From Ricordea florida (lineage: Eukaryota > Cnidaria > Anthozoa > Corallimorpharia > Ricordeidae), in contig OX453274.1 of NCBI GenBank assembly GCA_949710005.1, positions 5,571,174 through 5,635,173 on the forward strand: DNA of 64,000 nt, given 5' to 3'. Each line of letters begins with the position of its first letter. The first letter of the stretch is position 1. The translations under genes were made by a program, and so were the position numbers. The notes beneath the pieces were generated by a model, which was not told the DNA's origin, did no database searches, and saw only the letters and a program-made list of their open reading frames with translations. This document shows, piece after piece, positions 11,638 to 22,700 of this stretch.

Positions 11638-14310
11638 AGCTCATATACGACGAGATTGAGTGGAATAATTGTTTTATTATATCTCTAAACCCTCGCTTAT
11701 GAGACACTGGAATTAGTTTGTACGACAAGAATTGACTTTGTTATTGTTTTTGAACAGAACCATGTTGTTGTCGAGCCGATGTGTAAAAAAGTTTCAAACA
11801 CGAGTCTTGCTCGTTTTTAAACATCTCTTTAATGTACTTGTCGATTTTTTTTCGAGTTAGCAAATTAGTTTAAGAATTTTAAAGTGGAAAAAGTAGGCAG
11901 AAATAAAATAAAAGCTCAGTTTACGGGCTTCACAGATCTTTCAAAATGGCGGCTGTTTATAAGAGTTTCACTTTCGTTCGTAATAAACAATTTCGCAATA
12001 TAATTTGCTCACTTACCGTCGAATAATTTCATCCCATATTTATTTGCTTCGGTAGTATTTTTTTGGTGTATGATTTTTGAGCTTGACTTGAATTTCTCCC
12101 TGTCTAATTCAAGAAATCATCCCTCCATGATGGCCGTTTTCCGTGCCAATGGTATATGAGCTGATATACTATGAGTAGGGAACCAATCAGAGCGCGCGTT
12201 TGCTCATATACAAGGGTTGCAGATATAATAATTAGAAATATCCGTGACAGGTTGCGAACATGAAATCACCATTTCAGAGGGGAGGGGGAGGGGAAGGCAT
12301 TATGTCAGTAAACGTCTAAAATTGGGTCTACTATCCCAGGGACTGATGACCATATCTATGCCGCCCGCTGGAGCCCATGACCAGGAGCGTTCCTCTCCCA
12401 TATCAGCCCTTTGCGGCAGCACAGTAGTAGATGGTGCGATTTTTACTTCTATTTTGCGGCAAAGAAAACAAATTTATTATTACAACGACAAATCAAATTG
12501 CGCTACATACATGTTAATACATACATATTAATTTCTGATTCGAATTTCTACTGTCGCTTTCTGATTCGAATTTCTACTGTCGCTTTCTGATTCGAATTTC
12601 TACTGTCGCTTTCTGATTCGAATTTCTACTGTCGCTTTCTGATTCGAATTTCTACTGTCGCTTTTATAATGGCGGATGGTAGCGAGGGATCGTGCGAAAA
12701 TTTTTCGTGCAAAATATGAGTTCTAAAAATAACCACATTTGCTACTGTGTGGGGGACGCCACCCAACACATAGAATTGCTCCTGGGGATGGGCTCCTGAT
12801 GCCGCTCATAAACTGTTATGAGGTTGACGGAATTAAACAAGAACGTTTAACGTAACCACGCATCGTAGTCTTTTGTAGGAAAATGCAAAAAAATCCTTGT
12901 AATTTGTTGGCTTCAGGTATTACTCATTCAAGTTGCGAAGTTCTTGGATCCTTTGGGCTAGATTCACCTTTTAACGGTCCTGAGGGCGATCAGATTTGTT
13001 ACAACGGAAAACTCCAGCACAGTTACTTTTTGCAGTATTCCTTGGAGATGTTAACAGCGATTGGTTCATCACACAAGACCCGGCCATTGCTGTCTTTCAC
13101 CGCCCTAAATGTGGGACACGATGACACTGGCCGGAGAATCCAGTCAATGGATTCTGAGCTTGCGCGATACGTGACTGCAACAGCGCATGACCAAAATACG
13201 CTGACCATTATATTAGCTGACCACGGGAACACTTACACGGAGTACACCTCAGTCATTCTTGAGGGACGCTTCGAAATATTTCATCCCAGCTTGTTCTTGA
13301 TTGTTCCAAACAGAGTCGCCAAACTCTTGGGGCAAAAAGCCATGTCAGCGTTGGAATTCAACCAACGTAGGCTTGTCACAATGATTGACGTGCATCTTAC
13401 TTTGATTCCATTGGTCAGGCTCTTGTCAGGACCCGTCAAGCCCATCGGGCTATTCACACCCATAGCAAACGCTCGAACGTGTGACAATGTGGAACTGAGG
13501 ACACCAAATTTGTGTGTATGTGAAGGTTGGGACAGTCCTACAACAAACGATTCGATGAAAATTGCAATTGTCGAGTTCGCCATCGGCGAACTCAACAACA
13601 TGGTGCATGCGCAGTATGCTAAGAATTTCGAACGCGGTAAGACGTTTCCAATTTTGCGATCGTGTGAAAGATTTCGTCCTTTACGATTCGAAAACGTTCG
13701 CGAACGAAACTCGAAATCAGACGGCCATCTCATCACGAGCTTAGACATTCATGTAAGAGCTGGAAATGTTGTAAACAAGAAAGAAGACGTAATTCATGTC
13801 CAAGTTAAATCCAAAGAAATGCCGAATCAGGATTCCTTAGAAATGGAACTTATTCACTACGACAGATTAACTCTGTTTGGAAAGTACAAGAAATGCGCTG
13901 ATCAAGGAGTTCAACTCAAGCTTTGTATCTGTTCAGACACTAAAGATCATCCTACGGATCTCAAGAAGATACCATGGCCGGAATACTCTACGTTTCTTGA
14001 CACTCTGCCTTTGGCCAGAAAAATCGACGAAGAGGGATGCCTATTTCTGGTTAAAAGAAATCATAGCGAAGGGCAAAGTGTGGCTTTTGAAGTTGCCAAC
14101 ACTTGTGCACGTGAAGATTTTACCTTAAAAATTTCCGCTACATTTGACAATGTGAAACTGTCAAGGGACCTCCCCCTGGAACTTAATGTGGTTGCTGGAA
14201 GTATTATGTTTGCGTTTACCGCTCGAAAAGAAACAGAATATTGGGATTCCAGCGTTGATATAATTGTTGATATTATTAATATCATTCCACAGGAAAGCAA
14301 AAATAGTTAA
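9644..14310 (+). CDS. DUF229 family type II membrane protein (phosphatase/sulfatase-like)
   Basis: Two coding exons, 9644-11012 and 12917-14310, join in phase 1 (ACA G|GT ATT) and give a protein of about 920 residues ending in TAA. A short basic tail is followed by one hydrophobic segment (about residues 21-39), which predicts a type II signal anchor with a luminal or extracellular body. The body carries DUF229 hallmarks: NIVLLDSVSRAHF near residue 327, VHGHTTHNEHALFTG near 375 and ILADHGNTY near 555. In the alkaline phosphatase superfamily such Asp/Thr/His positions bind metal and substrate; I infer hydrolase activity on that basis. The last 250 residues look beta-rich and carry paired cysteines. 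DUF229 proteins are widespread in invertebrates and their substrate is not established. The start was chosen because the ATG directly precedes the anchor. It is convergent with the NPL gene. Confidence 0.85.
11567..11671. repeat. Fold-back inverted repeat in DUF229 intron
   Basis: The arms GTCGTATATGAGCTAATAGC and matching reverse complement surround the centre CGAGGCGCGTAGCGCCGAG. Related half-sites (TATATGAGC at 12151 and GCTCATATA at 12213, beside CCAATCAGAGCGCGCG) suggest that the element continues to about 12237. The whole lies inside the only intron of the DUF229 gene (11013-12916). Confidence 0.7.
12532..12664. repeat. 26-bp tandem repeat, 5 copies
   Basis: The unit TTCTGATTCGAATTTCTACT plus GTCGCT is repeated five times, essentially without change, inside the DUF229 intron about 250 bp before its second exon. 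The lack of divergence between units suggests recent expansion. Confidence 0.95.
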
Positions 14311-14915
14311 TGTTGACTACCAATGTGGTTCGTGTTATTCTCACACCAATACACACTTAAAAAGGGTGCTGAATTTTCAAGCGTTAGCCCCTCGTCAGAG
14401 CGAGCCCTTCGTCATTGGTTAGAACCCTTCTTCATTTGCTCTGACGAAAGGGCTAACAGTGGAAAATTCAGCACCTTCTTTTTACCTTATGGTGGTATAA
14501 ATTTCTTTATCAACATGTTTGATAATCTCATTTTCTTGTTTCAATTCCCCACCGACGCAGCTATAGTTCCTTTAGAAACTACCCCCACAATACACAGTTT
14601 GCTGCGAATGATTTATTTAGTTTGATATATTGAAGTTACTCATCAGCTCTAAAGTGGAGGAGATAAAATTTTATTTCATAGGTATTTGTGACCCGACGTG
14701 CTGTTTAAAAAAAGAAAGTGATTAGTAGGAATATAGCAAACTAAAAAAACCCGGAATGTAATCCTTGAATAAAGCCAAGAGAAACGTTTGTGTTTATGGG
14801 GCTTTTTGTTTGTGATCAACGTTTCTATAGAGGTCACCTCGCCATACATTGAAGTATGTATTAATCATTAATATATTAATAAAAGAGGCAACTAAGTGAT
14901 GATGGCGATGACGAC

Positions 14916-14953
<38 letters not shown>

Positions 14954-15312
14954 CCTCTTCTGATTGGCCATAGTGAATACTTTAATTTGGGTTTTATGAG
15001 CGCCAGTTGAAAGCTACTCTAACAAATGCCACTTTTCAAAAGATCTATAATCTTAACGTTTTTAAATTGTTAGATTGTAATTCGCTGTGAATTTAACACT
15101 CTAGATTTTGAATGTATAATTTATCATTTTTCTTTCTTTTTCTTAACTTGATTATCAAATAGAATTAAAAATAATAATGATATTATTATTCAAATTATCA
15201 TATCTTTGTTTCCATTTTATGGTAAACGCCTTAGGGTGACTACAACTACTTTTCCCCCTTTGTCACTTAAAAGAACATGCACAGTTCGAAGTCAACTTTC
15301 CAAAAATTGTCA
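14311..15312. other. Convergent intergenic region
   Basis: This lies between the DUF229 stop and the NPL stop on the opposite strand. It contains the inverted pair of Penelope-type terminal motifs (14340-14560), a microsatellite of GAT/ATG triplets at about 14895-14955 and otherwise AT-rich sequence. Both genes must end their transcripts here, but I cannot single out polyadenylation signals with confidence. Confidence 0.6.
14340..14560. repeat. Penelope-type terminal fragment with inverted hammerhead-like motifs
   Basis: Minus strand 14368-14401 reads GCUCUGACGA, then GGGGCUAACGCUU, then GAAAAUUCAGC. That is a CUGANGA box, a short stem II, a GAAA box, a palindromic stem III and a 3-bp stem I. 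A second, poorer copy runs on the plus strand at about 14439-14472, so the two face each other. To the right comes a block resembling ACCTTACGGTGGTATAA, which also follows the motif at 21.5 and 42.6 kb. It begins about 30 bp beyond the DUF229 stop codon and so probably lies in the 3' untranslated region. Confidence 0.6.
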
Positions 15313-18300
15313 TTAATGGCACCAATCAAAGAATCCAATTTGTTGAAGCTCTTTCTTTAGGTCCTCCTCCTCGCTTGGCTGAATCTTTGAGATGGGTGAG
15401 CGAGCCGGACCCAGGTCCACTCCTACAAACCTCATGAAGGCTTTAAGAACACCCACGTGACCTCCTGGAGAGAGAGAGAGCACTGCATGGTTTGGTCCAT
15501 AGATGAAAAATTTAGAACAACACTGTATAGTAAAACAAACAGTACTACAGTACAGTACTGTTCAGTAGCTTTACAAAGAATGGTCACACTGCATGGTTTG
15601 ATCCACAGATGAAAACGTTAGAGCCACACTGTATAGTAAAACAAACAGTACAACAGTACAGTACTGTTCAGTAGCTTTACAAAGAATGGTCACACTTTAG
15701 TGTTTTGTCAGCAGATGAAAAAGCTAGAACCACACTGTATAGTAAAACAAACAGTACCACAGTACAGTACTGTTCAATAGCTTTACAAAGAATGGTCACA
15801 TTGCATGGTTTGATCCACAGATGAAAACGTTAGAGCCACACTGTATAGTACAACAAAACAGTACCACAGTACAGTACTGTTCAGTAGCTTTACAAAGAAT
15901 GGTCACACTGCATGGTTTGATCCACAGATAAAAACGTTAGAGCCACACTGTATAGTACAACAAAACAGTACCACAGTACAGTACTGTTCAATAGCTTTAC
16001 AAAGAATGGTCACACTGCATCCACAGATGAAAACGTTAGAGCCATACTTAATAGTAAAACAAACAGTACCACAGTACAGTACTGTTCAGTAGCTTTACAA
16101 AGAATGGTCACACTGCATGGTTTGATCCACAGATGAAAAAGTTAGAGCCACACTGTATAGTAAAACAAACAGTACCACAGTACAGTACTGTTCAGTAGCT
16201 TTACAAAGAATGGTCACACTGCATGTTTTGATCCACAGATGAAAAGTTAGAACCACACTGTATAGTAAAACAAACAGTACCACAGTACAGTACTGTTCAG
16301 TAGCTTCCCAGACCGGTGAAAGTCTTACCGTATTTGATGAGCAGCTTGATCATTGCTTGCGAGCGGTACTAAAATGTAAAAAAGTCCTGTCACCACTTAA
16401 AAGCCAAGAGACCGTCCACATTTCTTCATAGTCTACACTCTTACTAAAACAACATAGAATGGAGTCATAAAATGTTGAAAATCTAAGTGCAATCACGAAC
16501 CCTAAAATTAGTTGTGTTGTGTCAGATAGTAGCCACTATGTAGTTTACGCTTGCACAAAAAAATTCACCATACATTAATTATGGATCTCTGCCCATGTGG
16601 GATTTACAGGGACAGCAACCCATCCAAAAACAACCTTCTTTTTGAAATGAACTAATGATTGAACTACTTGGAGTATGACAGATCCAATAAATAAAGAAAT
16701 AAAATCAATAGAGATCTAAGACTGATATGAGAACTACAGTGCCACGTACATTTTTATAATCAATGTGATGGTACGTGCGCTGTCATTGGTTAACATATGT
16801 CAATAATAGTTTAAATCAATGATTAGCAGTTAAAGTCGGTGGCTAACAGTTTAACTCATATAGAAGAAATGCCTGTTTACGCTTAAGAAAATCGCTTACT
16901 CAAAAAATCTCAGCTTATTACACAAGGTGAAAATTTTATTCCAGAAATACTACATTTGACGATTTCCATTCATTTACACCCATCACAGGCCATTATTACA
17001 AAGTACAACAGTAACATTTTCGCTTTCTTGTATTCATGAAACGGTGGGTGATAAACTTGACCAAGAGACTTTAGTACCTGTTCTTTGCGGGCTGTGTCCA
17101 AGTCTCCTTTATTAACGGCTTCAATAAGTCGACGATACAATCTTCCGGCAAAATTGTACGTTCTACGTGGATCAGAAAATAAATAAGAAAGGAAAAGCAG
17201 TAAAGATGCAAAATGCTATATGACAATGAAGGTGTTACGGAGTAATAGTGGTAGAGAAATGCTTAATAGTTAGAAAAACCCATAAAGATTTGACTGTAGA
17301 AATGAAAGAATTAAAGAAACACATCGAACGGGAATCTGATTGGCTAACATATTTAGCATCTACTCAGTCATAGATTTTGAGTAGCGAAAACGCTGCGATT
17401 GTCACAAAATAATACATTTTCTTGTACAAGTTAAAACAAATTGATAGATATTGGTATAAATACGAAAGAGGTGTACTAGCTAGTTTTCATTGTAACAATA
17501 CTCAAGGGCGTGTCTAGGGGGTGGGTTTCAAGGGTGTTCTAGAACCCCCCTTCACCAGACCCTTCTTTGCAAACAAACCTTGACACATGAGTCTCGTTGC
17601 ACCTCCTAAACCATTTTCCTCAGGGTTGTACAGATTCATTCCTTTTACTACACCTTACGAACTTTAATTCGCAAACGTTTATATTGTGATCCTTTGCGCT
17701 TTTTGCAACATAATTATTGAATGTTCCCAATCAAATCAAACAATCTAGAATTCCCCCCCCCCTTCCTTATGAAACCACTGGGCACACCCCTGAGTCTACT
17801 CTTTGTCATTTTCCTTGAGTTAAACTGTCATCCCAGCGTTACGTTACACAGTTCGATTGTCGACAAAACGAAAACTCGAATTTGTGGTCTAACTGTTAAT
17901 TCATCGTGACGGCTTTGACGAATTAGCCAGGGAATGTGAGCCAGTCAAGCAAAGAAATATATGGAATGATTAAGTAAGTGGTTATTATGATAGCAATACT
18001 TCTGTCGTAGCGAAAACCAGCTGTGTTGAAGGTCTCGATCGAGTTGAGAATACAGTAATTGTTCTTACGAGCCAATTGTTCCTTTAACGCCCATAGCCAA
18101 TGCACTGATGAGCACCTAACGAAGAAGAGGAGATGTCAGTGGTGCTATAACACAGGAGAAATCGACCAGTACCCCGGTTTCTCTCTCTCCCCACCCCCAC
18201 TAAAGCAGGTATGGATCCAGGATTTTGTGAAGGGGGGGGGGGTGTGACCATTTTCTGTGACATACTATTTAGCCATATATATACTGAAAACAAAGAGTTC

Positions 18301-19740
18301 AACAAGGGACTTTTAATTTGCTTATATTATCCACTTCACTTTTCCATATAGATGACGACATTTTGCAAACCGACAGATACTTTGTTTTATCTTTTTTAAG
18401 CTTTTTCCCTAATAATCGATCAAATATGAAGATTTGACTTCCCGAAATGGGGGGCGGCTAGCCACCCAATCCACCCCCCCCCCCGATCCGCCCCTGTAAA
18501 GAAACAACATTTTTGAACTTCAATTTAATCTTGAATCCAGAAGCGACCCGATAACCACCTTCCAGTGAAGTTACTTCGTACAAGAACATGTCTATCTTAT
18601 CAATTTGCATCTTTTTGTTTTGGATAGGCGGCCTCTGATTAGCCAATCAGACTGCAAGTTTATCCCGCAGTCGGTCAGTGGGCAAACTTAATCTGGATTG
18701 ACATAACCCACTCTGTGACTACAAGGAAACCAGGAGGCTCTGTCCTTGATAAGGTATTCACTATTGAGGCCCCATTAGGGATTTTAGGGATACGATATCG
18801 AACGTCAGAGTTTTCTTTTTTGACAGAATAAAACAGGTTAATTGATTAAAAGATGCGAAAAAAAAAAAAGTACTTGAAAATGCGAATTAATGTTTTTCCC
18901 CATGAAAAAAAAAAAAACATTGTTATCATCCTTCAAACACTATTTGCACTCGATTTCTATTTTAAAGTATGAAACTGCACCGGAAAATGTGTTTTACATT
19001 ATTTGGTAATCGGACTTATCACATGCAGTGACATCATCAGTATTAACTTGAATTATAGGGATAAAAACCACAGGAATTAATGGGATACGGGATATTCAGA
19101 CCCCCCCCCCCCCCCGTAATGGGGCCTCACTATTCAGGAATGTTTTGTATTGGAACTTTTGAACCCTTTTCAGAGAACCTTTCTGCTTTTAGTTGATTCT
19201 GTCACTTGTAGAAGGATGAGTGCAATCAGAGGCGAAGCTAGGGGGGAGGGGGTCCTGGGGTGCCCGTGACCTCCCCGCCTTGTGAGATAACTGTTTTATG
19301 TCCCTAGAATTCAGATGGCGAACACACGCGAATCCGAAGAGTCAACATGCAATAAATCGTTTCCAGTGCTAGATAGTTACATTTAGTAAAATATACGGCG
19401 TGGATGTCGACATGCCAATCTGGTACGTATCCTGAGTGTGACCGCCCTTTTGAAAAAATCCTAGCTACGCCTCTAGCAATCAATGGAATGCGGTAGAAGA
19501 ATAATATTGGTTCCGGCCCAAAGGCATTGACATGAACTAACCTCGTCTCCGCCATAGAGAAACTGATATTTATCAAAAAGCAAACAGCGTCCTAGGTCAA
19601 ACAGATCAATGCACGTGTATTTCAATCCTGCAAGTGTCGGGATCTTGGACGTGGCAGCCTTCAAGAAATCTTCCATTAAAACTGCAACGACAAAACCGAA
19701 ACAAAAATTGACGGTAACTTTGATGATAAGTCATGTCATA

Positions 19741-19771
<31 letters not shown>

Positions 19772-22700
19772 ACTGGCACTAAACCAAAGTACAATTGCTT
19801 TGACCAATCACGACAGATAAACAAAATCCAACGGACCAATAGTCCGAATGCATAAATGGCGGCCAAAAATGTATCTTTTGTTTATATGCTAATTAAAGTC
19901 ACTAACCTCGCTCTCAAGCAACTATTCTTTTAAATTTTGTCCATGCAAATGGTGCTAGTGAGTCTAATTAGCACATAAACAAAAGAATAACTTTTTGGCC
20001 GCCATTTATGCATTCGGTCTATTAGAACTTTAAAAAGAACCATATCGTCAGCAGAAGACGAGAAAAAGCTTGCGAGCAACGCACGGTTGGTTAGTTCTGA
20101 TTGGTTGAGAAGTTGGCGTGGGATTCTTTGGCCAATCACAGTTCGTGGCAAAGCAATACCAAAGCAACGCTGAGGTTTCTTTCGACGGTCAAACAAAACG
20201 TACGTTCTCTTAAAGAATACTCACAAGGAATATGTGTCCATGCTGGTATGTGGTAATAAAATAAAGGAGTATTCGGTGCGGCTTCCGCAACCTGGCGCAA
20301 ATACTCAACGAGGTCGTCTGCAGGACGAGAAATCAGAGACGGGAGATGGAAAATAAGAACTGAAAAACAAAGATCTGTTAAGGTGTGGGTTCTTACAGCT
20401 GAGCTTGTCTATGCACAAGCGGCCGAAGCACCTGATTTGACCCCTTTCAATTAAATCAACTTACTTTGTTCCTAAGTAAGTCGATTTTATTCAAAAAAAT
20501 TAAATCTCCGACTTAACATCAAAACCGTCTGACTCTCATGCAAACCCTTTCAAGTCAGAAACTTGGGACGCCTGTGGTATACGTAGTTGTAAGTCTGGGA
20601 AGGACGTGACCATTGTTCCTGACATTTTGAGAAGTAATTCTCCTAAGTGCGTGTCATACCCTTATTTCTATGCTATTTGTTTCACGATGCTTTGATCGCT
20701 ACTAAAAGTAAAATGGTTAAGATTCGGGTTACTTTAGGCGAAAGTTTTGGAGCTTCCTCCGAGGTTTCTCAGTCGTCTTTAGAGAGACAAGAAACTGGAT
20801 AAATCAAACGAGTTGATTAATAATGGTAATTGAACTGAGTGGAGTGTAATTTGGTCTGAAATCATATGCGTGATTTCAAATATCGAACGAGCGCATAGCG
20901 CGAGTTCGATTTGAAATCACAAGTATGATTTCAGACCAAAATTGCACGACACGAAGTTCAATTACCACTTTATTACACTCATTTTGAAATGACAGTTTTT
21001 TATCAATACTACTTATTTATTTATCCACTTCAGGAAGCCCGGTTTTTGAAGAAAAGTAACTTTTTAAAAATGATGCGATTTAGAGCAAAAAATGGTGCAA
21101 TTTATGAATAAATCACACTGCTATGAGCCAATCAAATTGCAGGGATCACCTGTGATTTCAAAATGGATGTAATAAATACCTCTTATTAATCGAGTTCGAG
21201 GTCCATACTGTAAAATACGGACCGAGTTTTTTCCCGTCGATTTATGGCCCAAGCGCGAAGCGCTTGGGCCATAAATCGACGGGAAAAAACGAGGATCCGT
21301 ATTTTACAATACGGACCGAGAAAACGAGGTTAATAAGATATTTATTATATCTCTGGAGTCATTTTGGCGACCAAAACAAACTTTAGCGGGCCGTACAGTG
21401 AAGTACGGCCCGCTAAATTGACCAATCACAGCGCGCGTACTAACTGAGAGATATAATAAAGTAAGTTATACCACCGTAAGGTAAAAGGGAGGTGCTGACG
21501 TTTCGAGCGTTAGCCCTTCGTCGGAGCCTTCACTTACCTATAGTTTTCGGTGTATAATAACTTGTCGCTATCGAAGCTATGGCTGTTGCTCCGATCTCCT
21601 CAGCATGTCTGGCCTGTCAAAAAGATGATCAATTACGAAATCAACTCAACACGTTTACCTCAAGTACTTTTCTGTTAATAGGTCAAGAAAGGCAAGCTCA
21701 TTTTGTGCTCTACGATTATCATTATACTTTTTCTTTTTATTGCAACACGAAGAACCCTACTTACAAAACACACACTACTTATAATACCACTTACAACACT
21801 TCCTAAGGCTACAGTTTTTACACTACTTTTCACAGTTTGTCTGTTTGTTTTGGTTCCACACCTATGTACCTAGCAAAACACACTTCAAAACGGGATTCCA
21901 CACTTAGCCTCTAGCATCTCTTCCTATTATTACACTGAGCAGCAATGTGACGTTCAGTTTCATATTTTCTTTTAACTAGTTCCTTGTAGAAGGAGAAAAA
22001 AGGAAGACTGTTATTCCTACGGCAGTTCCATAAATGAAGCTTACCTAAAACAATTGAGTAGTTCAACAGAGAACATTCAGTATCCGTGACACCAACTAAA
22101 ATAGTCTTTAATCCGAGTTTCCCTAGTTCCTTGGCTATAGCGAACCAATAAGATTCAAATTCTTCCCAAAATGCACATGAGCAAAAAACAAGCCAACTGA
22201 ACTATTAATTTTTTAATTGCAAAATTATTCCGGGTGTTTATTCCCTTCATGCCCTACTTGGATACCCCTCATCCCCAACTGTAGCCTAGTTTAACCAATT
22301 TACCAGATTCTGTGTGTCCTTTAAATTGCCAGCTCCAACGTGAATAATAATGTGGCCCAACCTGAATAAAAAACACACACACACACAAAAAAAAAAAACA
22401 AAAACAAAGAGCAACAACAAAAAAGTCAAAAAACATCTTGCATAAGAAAAACACTTCCAGAGTCACAAGTGAAAGTGAACGAATAAGCCAACCAAAATGC
22501 TGGCTCTGGCTTTCAGGCAACGTGATTGGTTTGTTTCTTGTTCTGTTTTCAAATGGATGCCATTGCTTTGACAGTTTGCTTTCAGTGAGTTTGTGTCAAT
22601 CTCCACTTAGCTTTTGATTCTGAATCATCGGCCAGTGAAAAAGTACCTTTATCACTTCATTTGGAGTACATGTATCTTGTCAATACCTGCCTTTTCCGGC

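Noticed and set aside
12532..12664. Possible CRISPR-like array (26-bp repeats), also 59105-59390
   Set aside because: The units are directly adjacent without unique spacers, in introns of eukaryotic genes.
16095..16283. Open frames through the 106-bp array (also at 50809-51045)
   Set aside because: They arise because the unit happens to lack stops in one frame over short distances; no start or splice context fits.
21930..22165. An additional NPL exon
   Set aside because: The neighbouring NPL exons join in phase without it and the encoded segment resembles a LINE tail, not the aldolase barrel.
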